Counted from the stretch's first letter, positions 34,769 to 44,689 are shown. The stretch is 64,000 nt of DNA from Paraburkholderia aspalathi (GCF_900116445.1 NZ_FPBH01000032.1:1-64000); one strand, 5' to 3'. Numbers and translations are program-made. Notes: generated by a model from the letters alone, not told the origin.

Positions 34769-36187
34769 TCACTCCCGCGCAGGACTCAACACTCCCTGCG
34801 CGTCCGGCTCGACCGCTTCCGACACCAAGGTCTCCAACGCCAGCCCACGCGTCTCGATCCCCATGATCCATACTGCCGCGGCAGCGATCACAAAACACAT
34901 CGCGCCAAGCGAAAACACGCCGCCTTGCCCGAACATCGGCAACACCACGCCGACTACATAAGGCCCGATCAACGAGCCCACACGTCCAATCGCTGACGCA
35001 AACCCAGACCCCGTAGCCCGCGCTCCCGTGCCATAAAGCTCAGGCGTATAGGTGTAAAGCACCGCCCACATCGCAAACATAAAAAACTGCATCGCAAGTC
35101 CGGCGCAAATCAGCAGCGTCGGCGTTTGCGCGTGCAGCGCGGTTTGCCCGTAGACATACGCCATCACCGCGCTGCCCGCCAGCGACGCGATACAGGTCGG
35201 CTTACGTCCCCAGCGCTCCACGAGCCACGCAGCGCAGATAAAACCCGGAATCCCGCCGAGCGAAATCAGTACCGTATACAGCACCGACTTCGTCACAGCG
35301 AAACCCGCTTGTTGCATCAACGCACCGAGCCACGACGTGAGCCCATAAAAACCGAGCAACGCAAAGAACCACAACGTCCACACCATGATCGTGCGACGCC
35401 GGTAGGCCACGCTCCAGATCTCGCGGAACGCACTGGTGCCCTTCGCTGCAGGCGGTTCCTGCAGCATCACCGGTGCGCGCAACTGGCTCAGTCCGGCCGC
35501 TTTCATCACCTTCACTTCGACCTCGGCGAGGATCTTGTCCGCCTCGGCGAGGCGTCCGCGATGCTCCAGCCAGCGCGGCGATTCCGGCACGACGCGGCGC
35601 ACGATCAGCACGAACACGGCGGGAATCGCCAGCAACGCGAACTCCGTGCGCCACCCAAACGCCGGCAACACGAAATACGACACCACGCCTGCCGTGATAA
35701 ACCCGAGCGGCCAGAAGCCATCCATCAACGCGATCAGTCGTCCCCGTGACTTGGCAGGCACAAATTCGGACAGGAGCGTCTGCGCAATGGGAAACTCCAT
35801 GCCCATGCCAAAACCGAGCAGCACGCGATAGAAAATCAGCGACTCGACGCTCTGCGCGGTCGAGCACAGATACGACGCGAGCCCCCACAGCACCATGCTC
35901 CACTGAAATACGGGGCGCCGTCCGAAGCGATCGGCCAGCAATCCGGCAACCGCCGCGCCGATCACCATACCGAAGAAGCTCGCACTCGCAACCAACCCTG
36001 CCGTCGCGCTCGACAGATGAAATTCGCTCTTGATCGAACCGAGCACGAAGGTCATCGTGCCGAGATCGACCGAGTCAAAAAAGAACGCGATCGCGATGAT
36101 GATGAAAATGGTCCGGTGATATCCGGAGAACGGCAGACGTTCGAGTCTGGCGGCTGCGCTCGCGCGAGGCTGAAAAACGGTAGACAT
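34769..36187 (-). CDS. MFS transporter downstream of the sox genes
   Basis: A 472-residue major facilitator protein with 12 predicted membrane segments. Seen are FFDSVDLGTMTFVLGSI in helix 1, GLLADRFGRRPVFQW in loop 2-3 and the LGFGMGMEFPIAQTL region, resembling aromatic-acid or sugar-type symporters. The ATG at 36187 has GAGGG upstream. It is on the same strand, 122 bp after the small gene that follows soxG, so it may be the last gene of the sdaA-sox unit and carry an intermediate such as sarcosine or dimethylglycine. That substrate is only a guess from position. Confidence 0.85.
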   Translation of the reverse strand: MSTVFQPRASAAARLERLPFSGYHRTIFIIIAIAFFFDSVDLGTMTFVLGSIKSEFHLSSATAGLVASASFFGMVIGAAVAGLLADRFGRRPVFQWSMVLWGLASYLCSTAQSVESLIFYRVLLGFGMGMEFPIAQTLLSEFVPAKSRGRLIALMDGFWPLGFITAGVVSYFVLPAFGWRTEFALLAIPAVFVLIVRRVVPESPRWLEHRGRLAEADKILAEVEVKVMKAAGLSQLRAPVMLQEPPAAKGTSAFREIWSVAYRRRTIMVWTLWFFALLGFYGLTSWLGALMQQAGFAVTKSVLYTVLISLGGIPGFICAAWLVERWGRKPTCIASLAGSAVMAYVYGQTALHAQTPTLLICAGLAMQFFMFAMWAVLYTYTPELYGTGARATGSGFASAIGRVGSLIGPYVVGVVLPMFGQGGVFSLGAMCFVIAAAAVWIMGIETRGLALETLVSEAVEPDAQGVLSPARE

Positions 36188-36309
36188 GTCATGCCCTCGT
36201 TGATGCGGCGGCTGCCGCGTGGACGTTCCGATCAGTGCGTATTCAGTAGACGCCGACATAAATCGGCCACATAGAAGGAATACGTCATCGGGATGGAACG
36301 AGGGCGTCG

Positions 36310-36573
36310 TTAGGGCCGCAACCGCGCCCGCGCAGCGCCGGCAATCCGCGCGAGCGCATCCGCACTCAAACGAGCGGCGATCTTCTCAACGTATTCGTGA
36401 TGCCGCGACTGCAGCGGCGCGCCCAACTGCTGTGCAAGGAGATAGCGAATCAACGCGATGCGCCGATGCCGCAATACGATGCTCTGATCGAGCAGCGCAA
36501 GCGCGGCATGGGCATCGCCCTGTTGGCACACGCGTTCGGTGAGACGCGCGGTGGCTAGACGTGTCGACGTCAT
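36310..36573 (-). CDS. Small protein of unknown function downstream of soxG
   Basis: An 87-residue frame with codon bias like its neighbours and no signal peptide or membrane segment. It is predicted helical, with two Arg- and Ala-rich amphipathic stretches (HAALALLDQSIVLRHRRIALIRYLL and IAARLSADALARIAGAARARL). It starts 63 bp after soxG on the same strand. The ribosome site is weak, so it may be translated poorly or be spurious. No family was recognised. Confidence 0.45.
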   Translation of the reverse strand: MTSTRLATARLTERVCQQGDAHAALALLDQSIVLRHRRIALIRYLLAQQLGAPLQSRHHEYVEKIAARLSADALARIAGAARARLRP

Positions 36574-36636
36574 GTCAGTCGGCGGTCGGGAAAGCCGCGA
36601 GCGGTGCCTCACTAGCAGGACGCCACCCGCCGCGCT

Positions 36637-37293
36637 TCACGACATCAACGGCTCGGCCGCATCGAGCATGATCTTGACGAAGTAGTCCGCAAAACTGCGG
36701 CGCACGATGATATCGAAGCTGTCTGCGCCGGTGGGCAACAACGTCATCGACGCCTTGAAGAAGTGACTCTGTGCGCACTGCCCCTCGCTGAACAGTTTCG
36801 GATGCAGATCGAGCGGACAACCGCGCGCCAGCACTTCACGCGTTCGAGTGCCACTGATCTCGAGCACCGTATAGCCGCTGCCGATATCCACCGCCGACGC
36901 GAACACGCCCACAAATGCCGCGCCGAGTTTCGCCTGCAACGGCGCGGTACGCGTCGCGTCGTGCGCCATGGCCGAGCGCACCAGCCACTCGTCAGGGCCA
37001 AGCCACAGCATGTCGTAGCCATTGCCGCGTGCAATCGTGTTCGCCTTCTCGGGCGGCCGGCAGCCGATCACGCTTTCCACCGCGCTCACGAACGCCGCGT
37101 CACGCGTGTCGCCGCGCACGTTCACCAGTTCCAGAAACGGCCGCTCGCTCAAACGGAACGCCGCCGACACCGTCGCCTGATGCTTCTTCAGCAGCGCATC
37201 CGCGCCCACCAGCGGCGACTCCTGCCACACGCCCGTTTGCTGGCCGACAGCGCGATCCACCGCCGACACTGTCCCTCTTGTTTCATTCCACAT
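36637..37293 (-). CDS. soxG: Sarcosine oxidase gamma subunit
   Basis: A 218-residue gamma subunit of heterotetrameric sarcosine oxidase. It shows the LWLGPDEWLV motif typical of SoxG and of the folate-binding GcvT-like fold, and the late segment VLARGCPLDLHPKLF. It stabilises the complex and the folate-binding part of the alpha subunit. The ATG at 37293 has AAGGAG upstream and overlaps the 3' end of soxA by 11 bases, indicating coupled translation. Confidence 0.93.
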   Translation of the reverse strand: MWNETRGTVSAVDRAVGQQTGVWQESPLVGADALLKKHQATVSAAFRLSERPFLELVNVRGDTRDAAFVSAVESVIGCRPPEKANTIARGNGYDMLWLGPDEWLVRSAMAHDATRTAPLQAKLGAAFVGVFASAVDIGSGYTVLEISGTRTREVLARGCPLDLHPKLFSEGQCAQSHFFKASMTLLPTGADSFDIIVRRSFADYFVKIMLDAAEPLMS

Positions 37294-40285
37294 GTTGACG
37301 TGCTCCTTCGCTGTCGTAGAACACCGAGCTGGTGACCTTGGCCGCAATCTGTCTACCGCTCGCGAGCGGAATCGTGACCGTTTCGCCGATCTTGTCGAGA
37401 CCGCCCTTCACTACCGCCATTGCAATCGAGCGCTTCAGGATCGGGCTGTAATAGCTCGACGTGACGTGGCCGAGCATCGGTGCGGTATCGCCCTGGAACG
37501 GACCGGCGACGATCTGCGAGCCTTCGGGGATCACGAACGTAGGATCGTCCGCGAGCAGCCCGACCAGTTGCTTACGGCCGGCCTTCGCCGTATCCGAGCG
37601 CGTCAATGAACGCTTGCCGAGAAAGTCTTTCGACTTCGCGACCAGCCCGCCCATGCCGAGGTCGTACGGCGTCATCGACCCATCCGTGTCCTGGCCGACG
37701 ATGATGTAGCCCTTCTCGGCACGCAGCACGTGCATGGTTTCCGTGCCATACGGCGTGATGTCGAATTCCGCGCCCGCAGCCATCAGCGCCTCCCACACCG
37801 CGCGGCCGACGTTCGCGGGCACGTTCACTTCATAAGCCAGTTCGCCCGAGAAGCTGATCCGCATCACGCGCGATGCCGCACCCGCCACGGTGCCTTCGCG
37901 ATAGCTCATGAACGGGAACGCCGCGTTCGCAAAGTCGATGTCGTGGCAAACTTTCTGCAGGACCTTGCGGCTGTTCGGACCGACCACCGCAAACGTCGCC
38001 CAATGATCCGTCACGGAAGCGAGACGCACGCGCATATCCGGCCACTCGGTTTGCAGCCAGCGTTCGAGCCACGTCAGCACGCGCGCTGCGCCACCCGTGG
38101 TGGTCGTCATCATGTAGTGTTGGTCGGCAAGACGCACGGTCACGCCGTCGTCGAAGATCATGCCGTTTTCGTCGAGCATCAGGCCGTAGCGGCACTTGCC
38201 GACTTCCAGCTTGCTCCACGGATTCGTGTAGACCCAATTCAGCAACTTCGCCGCATCGGGGCCCTGGATGTCGATCTTGCCGAGCGTCGAAGCATCGAGA
38301 ATGCCGACGCTCGTGCGCACCGCGAGCGACTCGCGCGCAACCGCGGCATGCATGTCCTCGCCGGCCTTCGCGAAGTACCAGGGGCGCTTCCAGTTGCCGA
38401 CGTCCTCGAACGCCGCACCGTTTTCCACGTGCCATTCGTGCACCGCGGTCTTGCGCACCGGATCGAGAAACTCACCCAGCTCGCGGCCGGCAAACGTGCC
38501 GAACGTAACCGGCGTGTAGTTCGGGCGGAACGTCGTCGTGCCGGTTTCGGGAATCGTCTTGCCGAGTGCCTGCGCGAGAATCGCCATACCATTGATGTTG
38601 CCGAGCTTGCCCTGATCGGTGCCGAAACCCATCGCCGTGTAGCGCTTCACGTGTTCGACCGATTCGAAACCTTCGCGCGCCGCGAGAAAAATATCGGCTG
38701 CCGACACGTCGTTCTGGAAGTCGACGAACTGCTTAGGCCCGCGCGTCGCCAGTTCGCGGCCGCCGACCAGCCACAGCGGCTGCATCTTCGTTTCGCTAAC
38801 CTCGGCCACGTGCACCGGATTCGGTCGCGCAACGATGTACCCCGCTGCACGCGCCGCCTCGACACCGGCATCGACCGCGAAGCGAATCCCCTGTCCTAGC
38901 GTGAAATCGCCGGCACACGCACCAACGCTCGTCTCGGCTTGCATCGCCTTGCCCGGCACGAAGCAGGCTTTGTCGTCATGCCAGTGCGCCTTGCCGCCCG
39001 ATTGCGCGAACAGATGCAGCACCGGGCTCCAGCCGCCGGACATCGCGAGCAGATCGCAGGGTAGATCGCCCTGCTTCGCACCGACCTGTCCGTTCGAATA
39101 CGACGCCACTTCGACCGAGGCAACCCGCAGCTTGCCGTGCGCCGCTGTCACCGCCACACCGTTCATCACCTTGACGCCATAGCGCCGCGCAAGCGCGGGC
39201 AGCGTGCCCTTCGATTCGGCCGCCCGCGGATCGACGACCGTCACCTGGGCACCGGCCGCTTTCAGATCGAGCGCGCATTGATAGCCGTCATCGTTGTTCG
39301 TGAACACGACGGCATTGCGGCCCGGTAGCACCGCATAGCGATGCAGATAGGTCGACACGGCCGAGGCCAACATCACGCCCGGTAGATCGTTGTTGCCGAA
39401 TACGATCGGCCGCTCATGCGCGCCTGTTGCGAGAATCACGCGTTTCGCGCGGATCTTCCACATCAGTTCGCGCGTGCCTTTTCTCTGCGACACCGGCAGA
39501 TGCTCGGTGAGCCGCTGCGTGACGGTGATGAGGTTATGGTCCTGGTAACCGAATGCGGTGCTGCGGCACAGGATCTTCACATCGGGCATCTGCCGCAACT
39601 CGTCTTCGATCTTGTGGACCCATTGCAGCGCCGGTTTGCCGTCGATCTCCGCGCGGCACGACAGCAGCGAGCCGCCGAGTTCCGGCTGATCGTCGATCAG
39701 CGTCACGCGTGCGCCGGACAATGCCGCCGCATGCGCGGCCGCCAGCCCCGTCGGGCCACCGCCGACCACCAGCACGTCGCAGTGCGCAAAGCACTTGTCG
39801 TAGCGGTCCGCGTCGGTTTGCTCGGGCGCCTTGCCGAGACCGGCCGCATCGCGAATCACTTCCTCATATTTCGGCCAGAATTTGCGCGGCCACATGAAGG
39901 TCTTGTAGTAGAAGCCCGCCGGAATGAAGCGTGCGAACTTCTGGTTGATCGCCATGCGGTCTTTTTCGATGCTCGGCTGCGCGTTCACGCTGGTCGCGAC
40001 GAGTCCCTGATACAACTCCACTTCAGTCGCACGCGCGTTCGGCACCGTGTATGCGCCGGTTTCGAGCTGCACAACCGCATTCGGCTCTTCCACACCCGCC
40101 GTCACGATGCCGCGCGGCCGGTGGTACTTCCAGCTGCGCGCCACGAAGTGCTCGCCGTTCGCGAGCAACGCGGACGCGAGCGTGTCGCCCTGATAACCCT
40201 GAAGCTTGCGCCCGTTGAACGTGAAGTTCAGTACGATCGCACGGTTGATGCGCCCACCGCTGGGGAGTCGGTCTTTCTGGCTCAT
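37283..40285 (-). CDS. soxA: Sarcosine oxidase alpha subunit
   Basis: An exactly 1000-residue alpha subunit. Order: an N-terminal ferredoxin-like segment (FTFNGRKLQGYQGDTLASALLANG), an NAD-binding flavoprotein-like domain (VLVVGGGPTGLAAAHAAALSG, about 170-200, and VILATGAHERPIVFGNNDLPGVM), and a C-terminal GcvT-like folate domain from about residue 600 with KLLNWVYTNPWSKLEVGKCRYG. The complex oxidises sarcosine to glycine, capturing the methyl group as methylene-THF or formaldehyde and making H2O2. It overlaps soxD by four bases and soxG by 11. Confidence 0.96.
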   Translation of the reverse strand: MSQKDRLPSGGRINRAIVLNFTFNGRKLQGYQGDTLASALLANGEHFVARSWKYHRPRGIVTAGVEEPNAVVQLETGAYTVPNARATEVELYQGLVATSVNAQPSIEKDRMAINQKFARFIPAGFYYKTFMWPRKFWPKYEEVIRDAAGLGKAPEQTDADRYDKCFAHCDVLVVGGGPTGLAAAHAAALSGARVTLIDDQPELGGSLLSCRAEIDGKPALQWVHKIEDELRQMPDVKILCRSTAFGYQDHNLITVTQRLTEHLPVSQRKGTRELMWKIRAKRVILATGAHERPIVFGNNDLPGVMLASAVSTYLHRYAVLPGRNAVVFTNNDDGYQCALDLKAAGAQVTVVDPRAAESKGTLPALARRYGVKVMNGVAVTAAHGKLRVASVEVASYSNGQVGAKQGDLPCDLLAMSGGWSPVLHLFAQSGGKAHWHDDKACFVPGKAMQAETSVGACAGDFTLGQGIRFAVDAGVEAARAAGYIVARPNPVHVAEVSETKMQPLWLVGGRELATRGPKQFVDFQNDVSAADIFLAAREGFESVEHVKRYTAMGFGTDQGKLGNINGMAILAQALGKTIPETGTTTFRPNYTPVTFGTFAGRELGEFLDPVRKTAVHEWHVENGAAFEDVGNWKRPWYFAKAGEDMHAAVARESLAVRTSVGILDASTLGKIDIQGPDAAKLLNWVYTNPWSKLEVGKCRYGLMLDENGMIFDDGVTVRLADQHYMMTTTTGGAARVLTWLERWLQTEWPDMRVRLASVTDHWATFAVVGPNSRKVLQKVCHDIDFANAAFPFMSYREGTVAGAASRVMRISFSGELAYEVNVPANVGRAVWEALMAAGAEFDITPYGTETMHVLRAEKGYIIVGQDTDGSMTPYDLGMGGLVAKSKDFLGKRSLTRSDTAKAGRKQLVGLLADDPTFVIPEGSQIVAGPFQGDTAPMLGHVTSSYYSPILKRSIAMAVVKGGLDKIGETVTIPLASGRQIAAKVTSSVFYDSEGARQHVE

Positions 40286-40608
40286 GGTGCCTTGCCCTCG
40301 TGTGCCTTGTCTTGTGCGTTAGCGTCGGTGCTGTCCATCGCGAGCAGAGGACGTTCGAACGTCTCGTAGCCCTGAATCTCGTAGCTCACGGTGTCGCGCT
40401 GGGCCTTGAACCAGCGGCGGCATCCTTGCGCGTGCATCCATTGCTCGCGATGCACGCCGCGCGAATTCTTGCGCATGAACAGGTAGTCACCCCATTCCTT
40501 GTCGGTGAGCTTGTCGGTGTCGAGCGGGCGCGCAATATCCGCTTCGCCGCCGCAGGAAAATTCGGTTTCGGCGCGTGGCCCGCACCAAGGGCATTCGATC
40601 AGAAGCAT
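40282..40608 (-). CDS. soxD: Sarcosine oxidase delta subunit
   Basis: A 108-residue zinc-binding delta subunit with the ligand set CPWCGPRAETEFSCGG and the later HAQGCRRWF, and the DLYxRxN-like region DYLFMRKNSRGVHREQW. It is small, cytoplasmic and required for assembly of SoxBDAG. It lies 19 bp after soxB, and its stop overlaps the soxA start. Confidence 0.95.
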   Translation of the reverse strand: MLLIECPWCGPRAETEFSCGGEADIARPLDTDKLTDKEWGDYLFMRKNSRGVHREQWMHAQGCRRWFKAQRDTVSYEIQGYETFERPLLAMDSTDANAQDKAHEGKAP

Positions 40609-40627
40609 CTGGTTTTCCTAATGTGCG

Positions 40628-41872
40628 TTAGTGGGCAACAGCGGCAGCGCCGTGCTCGTCGATCAGGTGGCCGGTGTAAAAACGATCCAGCGAGAACGGC
40701 GCGTTCAGCGGATGCGGCTCGTCCTTCGCGATCGTGTGTGCATAAGCCCACCCCGACCCAGGCGTCGCCTTGAAGCCACCCGTACCCCAGCCGCAATTGA
40801 AATAAAGCCCCTTCACGTCGGTCTTGCTGATAATCGGGCACGCATCCGGCGATACATCCACGATGCCGCCCCACTGGCGGTTCATCCGCACGCGCGAAAA
40901 CACCGGGAACATTTCGACGATCGCTTCGAGCGTGCCTTCGATGATCTGGAAGCTGCCGCGCTGACCGAAGCCCGTGTACTGATCGACGCCCGCGCCAATC
41001 ACCAGGTCGCCCTTGTCGGACTGGCTGATGTACGCGTGCACCGCGTTCGACATCACCACCGTATTGACGACCGGTTTGATCGGCTCGGAGACCAAAGCCT
41101 GCAAAGGATGGCTCTCCAAAGGCAAACGGATACCCGCCATATCGGCGAGCGACGACGTATTGCCCGCCGCGACCACCGCGACCTTCTTCGCCTTGATGAA
41201 ACCCTTGGTGGTATCCACGCCAACCACCTGGCTACCGTCGCGGCGAATCCCCGTGACCTGGCAGTTCTGCACGATATCGACACCATGCTGATCCGCGCCG
41301 CGTGCGAAGCCCCACGCTACTGCATCGTGTCGCGCCACACCGCCGCGACGTTGAATCGACGCCCCGAGCACCGGATAGCGGCTGTTCAGATTGATGGTCG
41401 GCTCGATTTCCTTGATCTGCTCCGGCGTGAGGAACTCGGCATCCACGCCATTCAGCCGGTTTGCATTCACGCGGCGCTCAGTATCGCGCACGTCCTGCAG
41501 CGTGTGCGCGAGGTTCATCACGCCGCGCTGGCTGAACATCACGTTGTAGTTCAGGTCTTGCGAGAGACCTTCCCACAGCTTCATCGCCTTCTCGTACAGA
41601 GCGGCCGATTCGTCCCAAAGATAATTCGAGCGCACGATGGTCGTATTGCGCGCGGTATTGCCGCCGCCGATCCAGCCTTTCTCCAGCACGGCGATATTGC
41701 GCACGCCATGCTCCTTCGCGAGGTAATAGGCAGTGGCGAGGCCATGCCCGCCGCCGCCGACGATCACGACGTCGTATTCACGCTTAGGCTCGGGGCTCTT
41801 CCACTGACGCTCCCAGTTCTCGTGATACGACATCCCGTTGCGCAACAGGCTGAATATCGAATAGCGGCTCAT
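40628..41872 (-). CDS. soxB: Sarcosine oxidase beta subunit
   Basis: A 414-residue flavoprotein of the DAO/MSOX fold containing the sarcosine oxidation site. It shows VVIVGGGGHGLATAYYLAKEHG for FAD binding, the NTARNTTIVRSNYL region carrying the covalent flavin histidine neighbourhood, and a C-terminal GWGTGGFKATPGSGWAYAHTI. It is first of soxBDAG and begins 46 bp after sdaA on the same strand. Confidence 0.95.
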   Translation of the reverse strand: MSRYSIFSLLRNGMSYHENWERQWKSPEPKREYDVVIVGGGGHGLATAYYLAKEHGVRNIAVLEKGWIGGGNTARNTTIVRSNYLWDESAALYEKAMKLWEGLSQDLNYNVMFSQRGVMNLAHTLQDVRDTERRVNANRLNGVDAEFLTPEQIKEIEPTINLNSRYPVLGASIQRRGGVARHDAVAWGFARGADQHGVDIVQNCQVTGIRRDGSQVVGVDTTKGFIKAKKVAVVAAGNTSSLADMAGIRLPLESHPLQALVSEPIKPVVNTVVMSNAVHAYISQSDKGDLVIGAGVDQYTGFGQRGSFQIIEGTLEAIVEMFPVFSRVRMNRQWGGIVDVSPDACPIISKTDVKGLYFNCGWGTGGFKATPGSGWAYAHTIAKDEPHPLNAPFSLDRFYTGHLIDEHGAAAVAH

Positions 41873-41918
41873 TGTTGGTCCTTTGGGTCCTGTTGTTACT
41901 CTTTGATTCTCAACTTGT

Positions 41919-43313
41919 TCAACACTCGATGACGTTCACGGCGAGTCCACCGCGCGACGTCTCCTTGTATTTGGTCTTCATATCCGCGCCGGTTTCACGC
42001 ATCGTCTTGATCACGTTGTCCAGCGACACGTAGTGCTGGCCGTCGCCCTTCATCGCCATGCGCGCCGCGTTGAGCGCCTTGATCGCGCCCATCGCGTTGC
42101 GTTCGATGCAGGGAATCTGCACGAGGCCGCCAACCGGGTCGCAAGTCATGCCGAGGTTGTGTTCCATGCCGATCTCGGCGGCGTTTTCCACTTGCGTCGG
42201 CGTGCCGCCCATCACGGCGGCAAGCGCCGCGGCAGCCATCGAGCACGCAACGCCGACCTCGCCCTGGCAGCCCACTTCGGCGCCCGAGATCGAGGCGGTT
42301 TCCTTGTAGATGATGCCGATCGCCGCGGCCGTCAGCAGGAAGGTGACGATGCCCTCGTCGTTCGACGCATGCATGAACTTCACGTAGTAATGCAGCACCG
42401 CCGGAATCACACCGGCCGCGCCGTTGGTCGGCGCCGTGACGACGCGCCCACCCGCTGCGTTCTCTTCGTTCACGGCCATCGCGTAAAGGTTGACCCAGTC
42501 GAGCATCGACAGCGGATCGCGCAGCGACTCTTCCGAACGCGAACGCAATTGCGCGCACAGGTCGGCGGCGCGGCGCTTCACATGCATCGGGCCGGGCAAC
42601 TCGCCACGCACCTTGCAGCCACGCTCGACGCAGGCGGACATGACGCGCCAGATCGTCAGCAGCCCTTCGCGCACTTCCTGTTCGGTACGCGACGCGCATT
42701 CGTTGCGCAGCGTCACCTGCGCGATCGACAAACCGGTTTCGCGGCACACACGCATCAGATCGTCGCCGGTCCGAAACGGAAACGGCACCTCCGCCCCAGC
42801 GCGCAAGCCATTGACGCGGTCGCCCTCGCGATTGATCACAAAGCCGCCGCCGATCGAGTAATACTCCTTCTCCACCAGCAACTGGCCGTTCTCGTCGAAG
42901 GCCTGAAAACGCATGCCGTTCGGATGCACGATGCTCGAGCCCGGCGCGCCCGGCATCAACTTGCGGAAGAAGCCGAGTTGCTCGCGCTCGTCGAATTTGA
43001 CCGGATGCTTGCCGAGCAGCACCAGTTGCTTCGTTTCGCGAATCGCCTGCAGGCGCGGTTCGATCACGTCCGGGTCGATCAGGTCGGGTAGATTGCCTTC
43101 AAGGCCGAGCAGGACCGCCTTGTCCGTGCCATGCCCTTTCCCGGTCGCGCCGAGCGAGCCGAACAGCTCGACCTTGACGCGCCGCACGAAGCTCAGCAGA
43201 TTGGCGTCTTCGATATGCGAGGCAAAACGGCAAGCAGCAATCATCGGCCCGACGGTGTGCGAGCTTGAGGGACCGATGCCGATCTTGAACAGATCGAAGA
43301 CGCTGACGTTCAT
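41919..43313 (-). CDS. sdaA: L-serine ammonia-lyase (iron-sulfur type)
   Basis: A 464-residue single-chain enzyme deaminating serine to pyruvate. An N-terminal beta domain (SVFDLFKIGIGPSSSHTVGPM) precedes the alpha domain with the [4Fe-4S] cysteines, including CDPVGGLVQIPC, and GVIPAVLHYYV. It is transcribed ahead of soxB, so sarcosine-to-glycine and serine-to-pyruvate steps are probably co-expressed. It is divergent from a GATase1-AraC gene at 43566, with paired TGTCG-type half-sites between them. Confidence 0.95.
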   Translation of the reverse strand: MNVSVFDLFKIGIGPSSSHTVGPMIAACRFASHIEDANLLSFVRRVKVELFGSLGATGKGHGTDKAVLLGLEGNLPDLIDPDVIEPRLQAIRETKQLVLLGKHPVKFDEREQLGFFRKLMPGAPGSSIVHPNGMRFQAFDENGQLLVEKEYYSIGGGFVINREGDRVNGLRAGAEVPFPFRTGDDLMRVCRETGLSIAQVTLRNECASRTEQEVREGLLTIWRVMSACVERGCKVRGELPGPMHVKRRAADLCAQLRSRSEESLRDPLSMLDWVNLYAMAVNEENAAGGRVVTAPTNGAAGVIPAVLHYYVKFMHASNDEGIVTFLLTAAAIGIIYKETASISGAEVGCQGEVGVACSMAAAALAAVMGGTPTQVENAAEIGMEHNLGMTCDPVGGLVQIPCIERNAMGAIKALNAARMAMKGDGQHYVSLDNVIKTMRETGADMKTKYKETSRGGLAVNVIEC

Positions 43314-43464
43314 GACGTGCCTTATACGTTGCGATACCTTGGGTGCCGGGTTTGGCTTGAACTAGCCCCTATTGCACCGCACGTCAAATTGGACCGATAG
43401 AATAAAAACGGCATGACAGTGGGATAGTGGCGTCAAGCGGGCCGCCGGCCAAGCGCTGCGGCGG

Positions 43465-43495
43465 ATTTGCGATGACTTCTGACGCATTTGCGACA
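43465..43495 (-). promoter_or_regulatory. Paired TCGCAAAT half-sites between sdaA and an AraC gene
   Basis: On the minus strand TGTCGCAAAT and CATCGCAAAT are exactly 21 bases apart, eight of ten positions identical. They lie about 150 bp before sdaA and about 70 bp before the divergent AraC gene. Direct repeats two helical turns apart are typical AraC-family activator sites, and the same core precedes cbcV. Confidence 0.55.
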
Positions 43496-43565
43496 TGAGC
43501 CGCTTAAGCGTCCCTGTCCCCGGTGCTATGCTTGTTTCAACCCCTTTCCCTTGCTGGCTGCATGC

Positions 43566-44648
43566 ATGAATTCCGCTGAACCGCTTCCCCTTCAATCGAT
43601 CGACGGCACCTCGAAGCAACGCATCCGCTTCGGCATCATCCTGCTGCCGAACTTCACGCTGACGGCGTTCTCGGGTTTCGTCGACCTGTTGCGCCTGTCC
43701 GCGGACGAAGGCGACTTCAGCAAGCCCGTGCGCTGCTCGTGGAGCGTGATAGGGGAAACCCTCGCTCCGGTGCGTGCCAGTTGCGGGATCCAGATCACGC
43801 CGTGGGAAACATTCGACAACGCCGAGCCCTTCGATTACGTCGTTGTGGTGGGCGGCCTGCTGCATTCAGGGCCGGCTGCGAACGATGCGACGCTGGCCTT
43901 CATCCGCCGCGCCGCCGCCACGGATGCAACCCTCGTCGGCATGTGCACCGGCGTGTTCTCGCTGATGCGCGCGGGCGTGCTGGAAGGCCACCGCATCTGC
44001 GTGAGCTGGTTTCACTACTGGGATTTTATCGAGCGCTTTCCGGCGGTCAACGAGGAGGCGTTGGTGGCGGATCGGCTATTTGTGATCGACCGCCGACGCA
44101 TTACGTGTTCCGGTGGGCGGGCGTCGATCGACGTGGCGGCCGCGATTCTGCTGCGCCACTTCGAAACGGCCACGGTGCAGAAGGCGCTGCGGATTCTGCT
44201 GGTGGACGATATGCAGAAGGGCAACGCACCGCAGCCGCATCCACCTGGGTTGGCACCTGCCGCGCATCCAAAGGTGAAGCGCGCGATTCTGCTGATGGAA
44301 CAGCATGTGGGGCGATCGCTATCGCTCGATGAACTGGCGCGCAAACTCGATCTGTCGCCGCGGCAGCTCGAAAGGCTCTTCAAGGCGCAAACCGGTAAGG
44401 CGCCTCAGGCCTACGCGAAGCAGGTGCGTTTGCGCACTGCCGCCTGGCTGTTGACGAGTTCGGATAAAACGGTAGCGGATATCGCGTCGAGTTGCGGCTT
44501 TTCCGATGCCTCGCATCTGGGCCGCGAATTCCGCAAGCAGTTCGGTTTGCCGCCGATGATGTACCGCGAGCAACGCGGTACGGCGGCTGAAGTCGATGAC
44601 GGTTCAGGCTATGACGAAACCTTTCCCGGACGGGCTCAGGCGATTTGA
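43566..44648 (+). CDS. GATase1-AraC regulator divergent from sdaA-sox
   Basis: A 360-residue protein with an N-terminal GATase1-like sensor (FGIILLPNFTLTAFSGFVDLLR; elbow GMCTGVFSLMRAG) and an AraC DNA-binding domain (SLDELARKLDLSPRQLERLFKAQTG, about 240-330). It is more distant from the other two GbdR-type proteins in the window, which resemble each other. Its placement next to sdaA-soxBDAG suggests sensing of sarcosine, glycine or serine, like SouR in Pseudomonas, but the effector is not known. The ATG at 43566 starts the conserved region; the upstream frame is Cys/Pro-rich and unlikely. Confidence 0.8.
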   Translation: MNSAEPLPLQSIDGTSKQRIRFGIILLPNFTLTAFSGFVDLLRLSADEGDFSKPVRCSWSVIGETLAPVRASCGIQITPWETFDNAEPFDYVVVVGGLLHSGPAANDATLAFIRRAAATDATLVGMCTGVFSLMRAGVLEGHRICVSWFHYWDFIERFPAVNEEALVADRLFVIDRRRITCSGGRASIDVAAAILLRHFETATVQKALRILLVDDMQKGNAPQPHPPGLAPAAHPKVKRAILLMEQHVGRSLSLDELARKLDLSPRQLERLFKAQTGKAPQAYAKQVRLRTAAWLLTSSDKTVADIASSCGFSDASHLGREFRKQFGLPPMMYREQRGTAAEVDDGSGYDETFPGRAQAI

Positions 44649-44689
44649 GCGAGCCATTCGTTGATTTGTTGTCCGGGTTTTTCAGTCCC

